Shown here in pieces: positions 43,988 to 55,395 of a stretch of 64,000 nt of DNA (within the stretch, counting starts at the first letter, position 1; each line of letters starts with the position of its first letter). A model generated the notes under the pieces. The model had not been told where the DNA came from. It did no database searches and was given only the letters and a program-made list of their open reading frames with translations. The position numbers were made by a program, and so were the translations under genes. Origin of the DNA: Linum tenue (Eukaryota; Streptophyta; Magnoliopsida; Malpighiales; Linaceae); the NCBI GenBank assembly GCA_946122785.1, contig CAMGYJ010000004.1:13414150-13478149 (forward strand). Reading direction: 5' to 3'.

Positions 43988-45298
43988 ATGGATGTGGAGA
44001 CCACCAAGTTTACCTCGGTTGAGGCGGGTCTTCGAAGCCATCAAGTGAGCCTTCAAAGCTTGGAAGTGCAAATTGGCAACCTTGCCGGTATCCTCACCGA
44101 GAGATCCAAGGGAGCCTTGCCTTCCCAAACAGTGGAGAATTCCAATCAAGCTGGGGTGAATGCACTTCAAGTGATGAGTTTGAAGGTGGTTCCGGAATTT
44201 TCCACTAATGAGGTGGTGGAGAATGAGGATTCTAACAAGGAAGAAACCATCCTGAAAAAGGGAGAGAAGAAGCCCTCGGGGAATGAGAGGAGGGCGGCAA
44301 GGAAGGCATTGCCGGATGATGGATACGTGCCACCTCTTCCTTATCCCACAAGGATGTACAAGTAGAGGTTGGACAACGAGTGTGGAGGGTTCATGGAAAT
44401 GCTACACAAACTCAACCTTAATATCTCGTTCCTCGAAGCCATGGTGCAAATGTCAAGATATGGCAAGTACCTCAAAGGGTTCCTCATCAAGAAACCAAAG
44501 CTTGAAGGCCTCGCCAATGTGACTCTTGGCGAAGAGTGCTCGGCCTTCCTCCTCGACCGCTTGCCCAAAAAGGGGTCCGACCAAGGTAGCTTTACTATCC
44601 CTCTTGATATTGGTGATCACCATATAGATAATGCCTTGGCAGACCTAGGAGCTAGTGTGAATGTTATGCCCTACAAGCTTTTCAAAAAGTTTGAAGTAGG
44701 TGAACTTAAGACCTCTAAGCTTAGCATCACCTTAGCCGATCGTTCGGTCATTAGCTCGAGAGGTATAGTAGAGAACATGATGGTGAGAGTGGGCAAGATT
44801 TGCTATCCGACCGATGTCGTGATTCTCGACATAAGGGAGGACTCGGATATGCCCCTCATCATCGGCCGTCCCTTTCTTGCAACCGCCAAGGCGTTGATAG
44901 ACGTTAATGAGGGAACCCTAATTTTGAGGGATGGTAAGGAGAGAATCAAGCTTGAAATTGATCCTAGGGTTAGGAGTGATAAAGTGAAGGGGTTAGTTTC
45001 AAATGATGTGAATGAGAGTGGGGGAGAGCCTCTCAAGGCAAACCCCACCGTTACTTGTGTTGTCTTTGATGATGTTGAGCAGGAAGTTAAGAAGGGTCCT
45101 AAGCCCAAAGGACCAAGATTGAATGCTTGGAGAAGAAGGATGAAGGGATCTTTGACCCGGAAGACTATGGGTGGGGGGGGGGGGGGGGCGAAGCAGTGTT
45201 GGCCAACCAAGAGGGCCAACTCAAGGAACCTAAGATGGGAGGCTACAAGCCTCGCCCCGAGAGTGTGGTTGATCTGCTCTCGGTGGCATCACGTTTAA
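43988..45298 (+). pseudogene. Aspartic protease region of Athila-like element 1
   Basis: Two same-frame blocks (43988-44365 and 44369-45298) are separated by a TAG at 44363-44365. The first is the spacer ending PLPYPTRMYK. The second has the conserved NISFLEAMVQMSRYGKYLK helix, GSFTIPLDIG, the active site DLGAS (Asp at residue 92 of the block, 44642-44656) and IIGRPFLATAKALIDV. After residue 230 the frame enters a 16-G run at 45173-45188 and ends. Normally reverse transcriptase would follow; here none does. Confidence 0.82.
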
Positions 45299-45519
45299 AG
45301 TCATGATTGATCCCCAACTGTCAAGCTAATGACGATAAACAAGCGCTTGTTGGGAGGCAACCCAACGGAGGTTTGTTTTCTTTTCCTTTGTTTTCGTTTT
45401 AGTGTCTTGTGAAGGGTTCGAGTGGTGAAGTGGTGTCCCCGTGCCGAGTGTTGTGATTTTGCGGTTTATGGTTGTGTCCTGATAGATTAGGAGGCACAGA
45501 GGAATAGGTTGAGTCAAAA

Positions 45520-45745
45520 AATTTGCAGAAGTGCCCTGTTTTCACTTGAGTTCACGGACGGATTGATGAGTTCACGGTCGCTAAGACCGTGATCAGGCAA
45601 ACGCGTCCGTGAACTGGGTGCTGATGCATGTTCACCACCTGTCAACCACTCCGTGTTCACGGACGCATTTGCGAGTTCACGGTCGCTAAGACCGTGAATT
45701 GGGCAACGGGTCCGTGAACTCAGAGTTGTGCCTATAAAAGGGGCA
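45520..45745 (+). promoter_or_regulatory. Palindromic repeats and TATA box inside element 1
   Basis: A tandem pair of about 105-bp units starts at 45551 and 45656. Each contains TTCACGGACG, then the 8-bp-arm dyad TCACGGTC-GCTAA-GACCGTGA, then CGTCCGTGAA. A good TATA box (CCTATAAAAGG) follows at 45731-45741. This looks like a promoter but lies between the protease and the ATHILA-type ORF rather than in an LTR. Confidence 0.6.
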
Positions 45746-46404
45746 TGAACGGTGACCCTTCACTTCACAACCAAAATTCTCGTCGAAAAATTCAAATCTT
45801 TGCCGGAAAATGCGAAAACTTGTTGCTTTTTCGATCTTTCCCCCATTTCCAGCGAGCAAAACCCAAAACCAACGTCATATTTTTTCTGAGAGAGATTTGG
45901 AGCATATTTTTTCCGGCCAAGTCACCGGCGGCTAGTCTCCGCCGAGCTTCCGACGAAGCTGCGGCAATCCCTCCCCGGTCAGTTTTCCGACCGTTTTTCA
46001 CCGTCCTCGGCCGCACCTCACTTCCTCCTACGTCCCACTTGTGTCTCCATGTTTGTTTTCGACTCAACCCTTTTGAATTGTGGAGAATCGGATTAGGTAG
46101 TGAAGTGAGGTAGCATTTTTGTGCTTTTCAGGATTGAACCTATATTTAGGGCGAGGAATTAGGAGAATTATGTCGTGTGATTGATGGATTGATTATTACA
46201 TGAGCTTAGTGAGCCTTGGTGGGCGTGTTTGAATCAAACTGAGCTTATTTTTATAATTTTCCCACCAAGTGTTATGTTATGAATGCAAGTGGACTTTGTT
46301 TTTGATTGGTAGATGGTAGCCACCGTGGTAGGGGTTGTGGTTCAAATTTTTGTGTACTTGAACCGTGAAATACCCACAACCATGCCACGGTGGTTTGAGT
46401 TTCA

Positions 46405-47697
46405 ATGTTTTGGCCATGGTGGAAAAACAAGTGTGGGGGGATCTCTTTTCCTCCCAATGAGCGGTATATGACGAGTATTTCCACGTATGGTGTGTGTTTG
46501 TGTTTGTGCACGATGCTTAACTTGGAGCATGAGTTCATCAGTTATTTGGTGAACCACCCAGAGTTTGGCGACAAGTTCGCCTACAAGAGTGACAGCCCGA
46601 TCAGGCCTCACTAGCGGCTGGACCTGGACATGTTTAACTTGTTCAGGTGCCGAGCCGCCATGACTGGGGTACTCTCCCATCCCCAGTGGCGCCATATCTT
46701 GACCATGGATGAGGAGATCTTCCATGAGCTGTCTGTGTAGTTCTACTCCACCTTCTGCCACATCTTCCCGACCAGCAAGAAGAGCCAGCCCCGGGTGGAG
46801 TTTATGCTGGGCGGTCAGCCGCGAGTGCTGACCTATGATGGCTTCGCTCAAGCCATGGACTTGAAACCGCTCACAGGACGATGACAGAGCGGCAGTACAC
46901 GATCGACTTCAACTACCAGGGCGCATTCAGAGCCCTTTGCCGCCCAGAGCACGAGTAGAGCGATTTTGAGGGGAGTCGCACCAATGCGGTAAAGCTGAAG
47001 ACCCAGTGGAGGATTCTCCACACTCTTCTCACCGGATCTGTCGTCCCCAGCCTCTAGTCAGGCCACTTGATGAAAAATAGAGGGCTCATTGCCCTATACT
47101 CGATGAGGAGTCCACCCGAGCTGATTCATCTGGGATCGTTGACCGCCACCTCTTTTGCCCGGTGCTTGGGGCGGAACAGAGTGGACACAATGTATATGGG
47201 GGGCATCATCACGAGGATCGCCGGAAGATCTAAGCCCCGCGAACAGAAGTAGAAAAACATCAATAGATTTAAAGTCTTCTCGCTCTCTCCACTTTTAGGT
47301 GGATCTGGCCCGCTGCACCATCGTCGGAAGGATGGAGCCCTTCTTAGTGGAGACATTGTATAACCAGAAGCTGGTACTCCAGGGCGAGAGAGGAGTGGAG
47401 TACCGTGACGGACTCCGAACCTTCAGAGTCATCCGAGCTTCAGCAGCACTGGCTCCAGTGGAGCCTGACCCCAAGGTCCCACCAGCAGTAGAGCAGCCAC
47501 CTGCTCGTGCACCCGACCGCCCCCGGCTCCCAGCGCTCCCGCGCCCTGCACAACAGCCACCACCACCAGGAGCAGACGATCCCCTCGTCCAGAGGGTGGA
47601 TCCCCTTGAGCGACAGTCCGACATCCTTGAGCTCATGGCTCGACGCCAGGGTATCCTACCCGATTCTGGCGAGGGTCCATCCACCGGAGACAGGTAG
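46405..47697 (+). pseudogene. ATHILA ORF-1-like protein of element 1
   Basis: The broken reading frame resembles the ATHILA ORF-1 family (proteins encoded after pol in Athila elements, function unknown). Matching stretches include LDLDMFNLFRCRAAM, WRHILTMDEEIFHEL, FYSTFCHIFP and FNYQGAFRALC at about 46615-46940. Further on are WRILHTLLTGSVVPSL, HLMKNRGLIALYSM and MYMGGIITRIAGRS at 47010-47240, and a Pro-rich tail follows at 47299-47697. In-frame stops at 46612, 46738, near 46957, near 47055 and 47250 are all TAG, and a frameshift lies near 46880. Confidence 0.72.
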
Positions 47698-47699
47698 CC

Positions 47700-49063
47700 G
47701 ACGAGAGAGACTTGTGGCAGAGTGGAGTCCTTTCGGCCCACTTCTCTACCTATAACCCTAAACTTGTTTTTTTTTTTTGTTTTTTTTATATGTGTGTGTG
47801 TGACATAAACTACTACTACTATGTATTGTGCTTGTAATAACCTCGCCTCGAGCGAGTCGTATTGTGCTTGTGTGTATTTTTTGTTGTCTCTCCTTGAAGC
47901 TCAAATTATCTTACCCCGGTTTGATTCCTACATTCACTCACCAAGCCCAAGCGGTAACATCACTCTACCCCTTTCTTAGGCCATTGAGGGCAATGCCTAG
48001 TTCAAGTGTGTGTGTGGTGGTGGGGGGGGGGGGGTAATCTACTAGTATGTTTGTGTGAGTGAGATGTTGCTTGGAGCCTTTTGTATGCCCAAATTTCAAA
48101 TACTTGAGAGCTCCAAGCAGCGTTTGCATGTTCAAAGTGGCCGGATGGTGGGAAATTCTCGTGTTTGTGCCATTGATCTTGAATTGTTGCATGTGATCGA
48201 GTATATCCTATGATGATGACTGAGAAGTTCATTAGGATAGGGAAAAAGTTTAGTTCTCGAGTGTGCATAATTGAATGGATGGCTTGACTTGATCACTTGT
48301 TGTTTACAATTGCCATGCATCGTGTTTGTGAATTGGAATAGATGGTTGGGTAACTAGGTAGCCTGTGAGCTTCGAGCCGTTCGTTTCTTTCGGTGTGATA
48401 GTTCCTTCTTACCACGGTGTGTAGCATCACAGTTGTCACTATCAAGTATGATGGAGGCATAGGATGAGTCCACACCCAAACGTTGATTGTCCCGAAATGC
48501 ATCATTCCTTAGTCAACCCCTTTGAGCCTTGTGACTCTGTGGGTCGTTCTCAATTTAGGAGCTTCGTTCGTGTGAGCTTAAAGGTGTTAGTAGAACGACC
48601 CCCAAATCATTTCTTCATGTCTAAACATGACTTGCCCGTGTGTCCCGGAGCTCTTACCGTTGAGTTTCCATAGAGGTGCTACATAGGAGGTTTGTGTGTG
48701 GTTCTTGCAAGGAATGCAAAATGGAGTGTAGTGTTGGAGTTAGTTCCTCAAAAAGAGAGCATTGGTCGTTAAATGTTTAGGTGGGAAGTGTTTTTACTCT
48801 CTAATACCCCCCTCAAAAAGAAAAAAAAGAGAAAAAAAAGAAAAGAGAAACGAAAAAGATGTAATAAAATGGGGTAAATAAAGTAGAGAGTGCCACGAAA
48901 AACTAAAGTACATGCTCTAGGAGGGTTTTCTTGGCACCCAAACCATCGAAACCCCCACATTGTATAGAAATCCTTCACTACCAAACCTTAAAGAACTAAC
49001 AAGAGTTGACCGAGGAAGAGTGCTTCAAGGTAGTTCATTTCGGGTGATAGTTGGAAGGGAGAG
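47700..49063 (+). other. 3' untranslated region of element 1
   Basis: This is non-coding. A G-rich, polypurine-like tract (AAGTGTGTGTGTGGTGGTGG plus a 13-G run) lies at 48004-48034, and an A-rich purine stretch is at 48815-48870. The sequence ends at about 49063, where the minus-strand copia remnant begins. Confidence 0.5.
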
Positions 49064-50301
49064 ATTGCACTCAAACTGTCGCAATACACCACTGCCTGAT
49101 CATGATGTAGACCCAGATCACCAATCAGTCCCTTCAACCATATTCCCTCCTTAGCAGCTTCTGTCAACGCCATATACTCTGCCTCAGTCGTAGACAATGT
49201 CACCGCCGACTGCAAAGTTGCCTTCTAGCTCACTACAGAACTCCCAAGAGTGAATACATAACCGGTCATCGATCTCCTCGTGTCAACATCTCCAGCATAG
49301 TTCGAGTCAGAATACCCAGACACCAAGCACTCTGTATCACTTCTGAAGCTAAATCCCACATCAGGTGTACCCTTAAGGTACCGGAAGATCCTCTTCACAG
49401 CTTGCCAATGCTCCTTCCCAGGTTGTATCATAAACCTGCTGACAACCCTAATAGCATGTGCAAGATCAGGTCTAGTGCATACCATAGCGTACATCAAGCT
49501 ACCTGCTGCACTAGCATATGGGACTCTCGACATGTACTCCTTCTCAGCCTCTGACTGCGGTGCATAAGCTGAGGATAGATGAACATTTGAAGCAATAGGA
49601 GTATTTAAGGGCTTTGCTGAAGACATGTCAAACCTCGACAGTATCTTCTGGATGTAGCTCTTCTGTGACAAGAAAAGCTTCTTCTTCGACATGTCCCTGT
49701 AAATCTCCATACCCAAGATCTTCTGAGAAGCTCCCAAATCTTTCATCTCAAACTCAGCACCGAGAAGCCCCTTTAACTTCTGGATATCAAACTTCGACCT
49801 CGCAGCTTTGAGCATATCATCCACATACAAAACAAGATAGATCATCGAACCATCCTCCACCTTGTTGTGATACACACAACAATCATATGGACTTCTGCTG
49901 TAGCCCAGCTCAAGCATGTAACTGTTAAATCTCTTGTACCACTGCCTCGGAGACTGCTTAAGTCCATACAAGGACTTCTTCAGCTTACAAACATAGTCTT
50001 CTTTTCCCGGAACCTGGAATCCTTTTGGCTGAGTCATGTAAATTTCTTCCTCCAACTCTCCATGTAGGAAATCTGTCTTCACGTCTAGCTGCTCGAGCTC
50101 CAAGTCATAATGTGCCACTATTGCTAGTAGCACTCTGATCGAAGTATGTCTGACCACTAGTGAGAAAATCTCATTGTAGTCAACTCCTTCCCTCTGCAAG
50201 AAGCCTCGTGCAACCACCCGAGCTTTAAATTCCATGCCCTCTTTAGAAGTGATTCCTTCCTTCTTTTTGTAGATCCACTTGTTTGTAACAATCTTCCTTC
50301 C
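49064..50301 (-). pseudogene. Copia element 2 reverse transcriptase and RNase H
   Basis: The main frame 49225-50235 carries ARVVARGF, LDVKTDFLHG, SLYGLKQSPRQW, the catalytic YVDD, LGMEIYRD and SGYSDSNYAGD. A TAG at 50300-50302 separates it from the upstream part and a TAG near 49222 (VVS*KATLQ) from the RNase H end, which continues 49215-49064 with STTEAEYMAL and YCDSLSAI. After that the sequence is no longer copia. The C-terminal RNase H residues are missing. Confidence 0.85.
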
Positions 50302-50974
50302 CTATGGTTTTTTGACTAGCTCCCAAGTCTGATTCCTGTCATGGGATTCCATCTCATCTCCCATTGCAGCAAGCAACTGATCAGCTTCGCTACCAGAAAC
50401 GGCTTCTCTATAGGACTGTGCCTCACCTACATCCACTTCTTCAGCAACTTGAAATGAATACGCCACCATGTCCTCGAAACCATACCTCTCTGGAGGTACT
50501 CCTGCAGTCGCTCTCTTTGGTCTATCAGAAGCTATAGACTGTTGAGCTCCTGCATTAGACTTTGAATTTTCTGGCTCTATAGAAACATCCTCATGTTGAT
50601 CTTCTCCACCTTGGTGCTCAAACTCACTCTCATTGAGAGTTTGCAGCTCCACCTGCTTATCAACATTCCTGCTACCTTCAACAACAGTAACCTTCAACAT
50701 GGGGTTAAACATAGACTTCTCATCAAATATCACATTTCTACTGAGTATAACTCGATGCTCAGAAGGTGACCAGACTCGAAATCCCTTAACTCCATCTCCG
50801 TAACCCACAAATACACCCTTTTTTGCCCTTGGGTTCAGTTTACCCTCATCCACATGATAATAAACACGACACCCAAAAACTTTCAGTGAAGAGTAATCAG
50901 CAGGCTTACCATACCACACCTCATAAGGAGTCTTAAACTCGATACCTGTGTGAGGTCCACGGTTGATCAGGAAG
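50302..50974 (-). pseudogene. Copia element 2 integrase C-terminal part
   Basis: The stretch from FLINRGPHTGIEFKTPYEVWYG (cut by the gypsy insertion) through PADYSSLKVFGCRVYYHV, KGVFVGYGDGVKGFRVW, an acidic linker, RPKRATAGVPPERYG and ESHDRNQTWELVKKP is copia integrase C-terminus leading into reverse transcriptase. It is open from 50919 to 50302. Confidence 0.83.
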
Positions 50975-51872
50975 TGAGAACAGATTCAGACCTAACATAA
51001 AAATAACCGACCGGGTATTTAGACCGTGGATCGCGACAGACAGCTTATTAAGGGAAAAGAAGGGCAAAAGTGAGGTGTTCCGAGTTTTAGAGACAAAAGC
51101 TGATTGAGTGCCAGAAGCAGATTCTCATCCTTCACAGTATGGTTTCCGCATCTGAGCTAGATTTCCCGTCTCTCACTACGGAGTAACTTTCTTATTCACC
51201 TGGGTATGAAGAACCCTAGATTTGTATGTTAGGTCTGATTGTATGAACCCAAGTAGAGATTCACTGATATGATTATATTCAACTGAGGTTTGATTTGTTG
51301 AATGGAATAAATCCTGATCAAATTCCTGTTGTTTCTGCTTTAACCTAGAAAGAGAATATCTGCCTAGGTTGATATAGCGCCCTTGATTGAAGATAGTGAA
51401 TTGTCGACTTTAGTCGAGGAGTCAATTCACTATTTTGTACCGAATTTACTTCGGTAGTGGAGGTTTGGTTCGTTAGGGCCTCAATCTGTTTATTCCGGTG
51501 GAGGTTAGTCGCCTGCTGGGCACTCAGATTGAGAGGGTCTGGAGACCTTTAGTCGAGACTGCAGACTGTTTAAGAACCTCTCGCAGTATAACTATCATTG
51601 AACTTGAACTTGGTAAATTACAATCCGGCTTAACTGCAGTCTAGGGGGAACCATATCCGGGTGACCTCTCTCGACTTGAAACAACCTTTTAACTGCCTTG
51701 CTTGTTTGCTTGTTTGGACCTTCACTACACTTTCACTGCTAAATAATAAGAATTCACGGAGTAGTCATCACACTTAGGACCCGGGTTGACATTAAAACCC
51801 AAACCCGCTATACTACTCTTTAAGAAGTGGTTACACTTGGCCATTTTCTAGAGTGACGGTAGAAGCGAGTCA
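50975..51872 (+). repeat. 5' LTR of gypsy element 2
   Basis: It runs from TGAGAACAG to GCGAGTCA. It contains an ACCGACCGGGTATTTAG palindrome near 51007 and, downstream, GCCTGCTGGGCACTCAGATTGAGAGGGTC, the sense counterpart of the minus-strand LTRs at 24345-26633. The 5' end is approximate and no TATA box was found, so it may be truncated. Confidence 0.7.
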
Positions 51873-51878
51873 AGTTTT

Positions 51879-51897
51879 TGGCGCCATTGCCGGGGAC
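51879..51897 (+). promoter_or_regulatory. Primer-binding site of gypsy element 2
   Basis: TGGCGCCATTGCCGGGGAC differs by one base from the site at 42401 and has the same AGTTTT spacer after the LTR. Confidence 0.87.
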
Positions 51898-52016
51898 GGC
51901 TAGGTTTTTGGAGAAACGTGGTTTCTGTTAATTTAGCTTTTATTTTTAGCATTGTTTGTTTGCTTTGTCACACTTGTGCCTTCACGGTTTGCTGCTTGAC
52001 TGTGTGCAGGTAGTGC

Positions 52017-53850
52017 ATGACCCGTAGCCAGTCAGGAGGTTTACTGCCGTTGGATCCGGAGCTTGAACGCACCTGTCGCCAACTTACGAGACAACAGCGA
52101 GCTAGACTGGCTATGGAGGAGCGCATAGACGGCCACTTGAGCAGCGATTTCGAGGACGAGTACGAGATGGAAGGTGAACATAACCCACCCCAGGGGATAC
52201 CTCTCCAGGTTCCCCTGGTGAATCAGATCTTGGGGAACAACCCCATACCCCAGATAGATGGGGTTCAGCATCAACCACCACCGCCGGGTCCCACCTTGGA
52301 GTATTACTACACTCCACAGGTTGCTGACATCCGCCCTGTCATCCTCTATCCGCCCATCCCAGCGAACAACTTCGAGATCAAGCCATGTTGGTTCAACTCA
52401 TTACATCCTCTATCCAGTTTCATGGCTTGAAGGATGAGGAGGCAAGGGTGCATCTTTCCCGTTTCCTGCAGCTGATGAAAGGTTTCAAGATGAACGGTGT
52501 ACCTGATGATGTGATCCGCCTTCACCTCTTCCCCCATTCTCTGGCGGGGCATGCGAAGAGGTGGCTAGAGACCCAGCCCCCATTGTCCATCACTTCTTGG
52601 GACGATCTGGCCGACAAGTTCGTGCACAGGTACTATCCGGCATCGAAAACCACAGAGATCCAGTAGGATCACTCACTTCCGCCAAGAGCCAGATGAGTCA
52701 CTTCGTGATGCATGGGAGCGGTACTCGGGGTTTTTCTGGCAGTGCCCCCATCATGGGTTCAGCGATGCATTCGCCGTGGGGAACTTCTACAGTGCTCTCT
52801 CTCCGGAAAGCAGAGGGTGATTGAGTCTCTATGCCCAGGAGGCAGATGATCAGTACCTTGGATGCCAGAGATCATTACTGGGGGCAGAGCACTAGAGGCG
52901 GGAATTCCCGGGATCGTGGTGTGCACGCCATGGAGGCCAGGTCCGGGCTAGAGCGGGAGGTGGCCGATTTGGTGCAAACATTGAAGCAGCCCAACAGTCT
53001 TATTCCGGGCAGAGGTTTGGCCGTACCTCCAGTAGCTCAATGTCAGTGGTGTGAGAGCTCGAACCATCTGGTTGAAGACTGCCAGGCTATGCGGGATTCT
53101 TCTACACCCCAAGAGCAGTTGGACTTCATCGCAAATGCTCGACGCCTTGACCCATACAGTAACACATACAATGAGGGGTGGCACCAGCATCCCAACTTCT
53201 CTTGGAATAGCAACACCACTAAACCACCTGGTTTCCCAGCACCAGATGGTGGTTTTCAGTAGAGGCAGCCTTTCCAGGCAATACAGGGGCCATTTCCATA
53301 GCAGCAGCCTTACCAGTCTAGGCAGGGGCAACCATTCCAGCAGCCGCATCGCCAATATGTCAAGCCAGCAGCAGCTGCAGCTCCAGATAATCAGATGACC
53401 GAGCTGAAGAACATTTTAGCGGCATTCATGACTACCAGCCAGGCTAACTTCACTAGGATCGACTAGAACATCGCCTCGTTGGAGGCAGGTCAGAGGAACC
53501 AAGGTGCCATATTTATGGACCTCCAGAATCATATTGGAGGAATAGCCTGCTAGAACAATACCAGGGCACCAAGAACTCTGCATGCCACCACCATCCCTAA
53601 TCCTCGCGAGCCTCACCACTACCTGGTTCAGCACTTCCAGCCGACGAGGCAGAAGTGAGGGTGGAGAATGAAGCCCCTGCTCCCAAGCCACAACCAGTGG
53701 TTAAGGAGCATGTACCCCAGCTTCCCTTCCCCACTCGCCTACACAAAGACAGGCTGGAGACTGAGCTTGCCAAGTTCATGGCAATGTTGAAGCAGGTCAA
53801 CATCAGCATGCCGTTCGTGGAGGCACTGTCGAAGATGCCCAAGTAAGCTA
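52017..53850 (+). pseudogene. Gag of gypsy element 2
   Basis: ATG at 52017. The N-terminal part is acidic and Pro-rich; the core has ANNFEIKP, FHGLKDEEARVHLSRFLQLM, LHLFPHSLAGHAKRWLE, SITSWDDLADKFVHRYYP and DAWERYSGFFWQCPHHGF (partly frameshifted). The zinc knuckle CQWCESSNHLVEDC (53044-53085) has all CCHC residues. A Gln-rich region follows (53255-53400), with TAG stops at about 53260, 53298, 53464 and 53551. Frameshifts lie near 52385 and 52665-52850. Confidence 0.82.
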
Positions 53851-54761
53851 AGTTCATGAAGGATCTCCTCACCAACAAGAAGAAACTTGGGGATCTCTCG
53901 ACAGTTTTGCTGAGCGAGGAGTGTTCTGCCATCCTGCAGAACAAGCTGCCCGAAAAGCGCAAAGACCCAGGGAGTTTTACTATCCCTCTTGTTATTGGCA
54001 GAATGCATGTAGGAAAGTCCTTGGCGGACCTAGGCGCTAGCATTAATGTCATGCCATACAATCTATTTGAAAATCTAGACCTAGGTGAACCTAGCGCTAC
54101 TAGGATGAGAATTTAGTTAGCTTATCGCTCTATTGTGCATCCGAGGGGTATCATTGAGGATCTGCTTGTTAAAGTAGGCGCATTCACATATCCTGTTGAT
54201 TTTGTTATCCTAGATATAAATGCGGATGTAGATGTGCCTTTGATTTTGGGTAGACCATTTCTCGCCACCGCCAAGGCACTTATTGAACAGACTACTTTTT
54301 CTGTGTCTGAGGATGGGAAGCACTCACATTTTCCTGATGAACTAGATCACTGTGATATGCCTTCTGTCACACCTATGCATGCTATTTCTCACCAGGTGCA
54401 CGAGCCTATCGTGTACCCTTATGTGCCTCTCGTTTTGCAAGATTCCCCTCTCACTCCTTCACCGCCACTCCCTTCAACCTCACCGCCAAACAGAAAGATC
54501 AAGGAGGAGTGGGGGCCGAAGCCGCAGGTGGCTAAGCCTGCTCGGAAGAAAGGTAGCGACCACTATGAGCTGGTCCCACCCCCTGAACCACGACCACCCT
54601 GGCCATCCGAGTACTCACTCGCTTGCATCCTGCCGGATGGCCAGGTCGAGCTGACAAATGCAGGTGGTCACACTCGTCGGGTGCATGGCCACCATCTAAA
54701 GCTGTACCTCAAGAGCGATGTGGATCCGCTCTTGGAGGCACCTGCTCCTGCACCACTCTGA
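53655..54761 (+). pseudogene. Protease and integrase tail of gypsy element 2
   Basis: The protease block has NISMPFVEALSKMPK, a TAA at 53844, then KFMKDLLTNKK, GSFTIPLVIG, the active site DLGAS (54028-54042) and LILGRPFLATAKAL, with a TAG at 54114 in the RI*LAYRS position. At about 54300 the sequence passes directly into a Pro-rich linker and a stretch with CILPDGQVELTNAGGH and VHGHHLKLYL (54612-54720), which resembles the C-terminal end of gypsy integrase. Reverse transcriptase, RNase H and the integrase core are therefore deleted. Confidence 0.78.
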
Positions 54762-54989
54762 GCATCCACCATGGGCGTCCAGCTAAAAGACGGTAAAGAA
54801 GCACTTGTGGGGAGACAACCCCACCACGGTTTGCATTTCTTTTTCCCTTTTTTCTGTTTTTTTGTGTCGTATTGAGTTTGTTTCATGTCTGTGTTGAAGT
54901 TCGGTCTTTTATTTTTCCTCGGTTTGGTATTTTCGTGCAGGGGAGGTTGGAAATTTGAGAGAAGGTATTTTTTGGCCGAAAGGGGGAAA

Positions 54990-55290
54990 TACTTGGTCGT
55001 GGCCCAAAATACCCGACCGGGTATTTTTGGCTCCTGACCGGGACCCCTTCTGCCTTCCGGGGCGCCAAAAGGGCAAATCCCCGACCTTGACCCAAAAATA
55101 CCCGACCGTGTATTTTTGGCTCAAGGCCGGGGATTTCCCAGCCTTGGAACGCTGCGTTTATGGACCCCCGACCGGGTATTTTTGGCTTAAAGCCCGGGAT
55201 TTCCAAGCACTTGAAACGCGTCGTTTTCAAAACCCCCGACCGTGGTCTCAAAATACCCGACCGGGGATTTTTGCTATTTAAGCAAACCCC
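54990..55290 (+). promoter_or_regulatory. Palindromic repeats and TATA-like box in gypsy element 2
   Basis: Four units are built on AAATACCCGACCGGGTATTT, spaced about 70-90 bp (the best, 55007-55026, is a dyad with 9-bp arms; others near 55095, 55168 and 55250). A CTATTTAAG box at 55274-55282 and a CT-rich leader (55290-55390) follow. The block occupies the same place after the polyprotein as the one in element 1. Confidence 0.6.
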
Positions 55291-55395
55291 CGATCTTTTT
55301 TCTCTCTCTCCTCTCTCCTCTCATTTTTTCCAAATTTCCCTCTCTTCCTCCCAAAATCCTCTGCCCTCTCTCCTCTCATTTTATCCAAATTTTTG

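Noticed and set aside
45792..46113. Opposed open frames downstream of the internal TATA box
   Set aside because: The region looks like an untranslated leader; neither frame resembles a retroelement protein.
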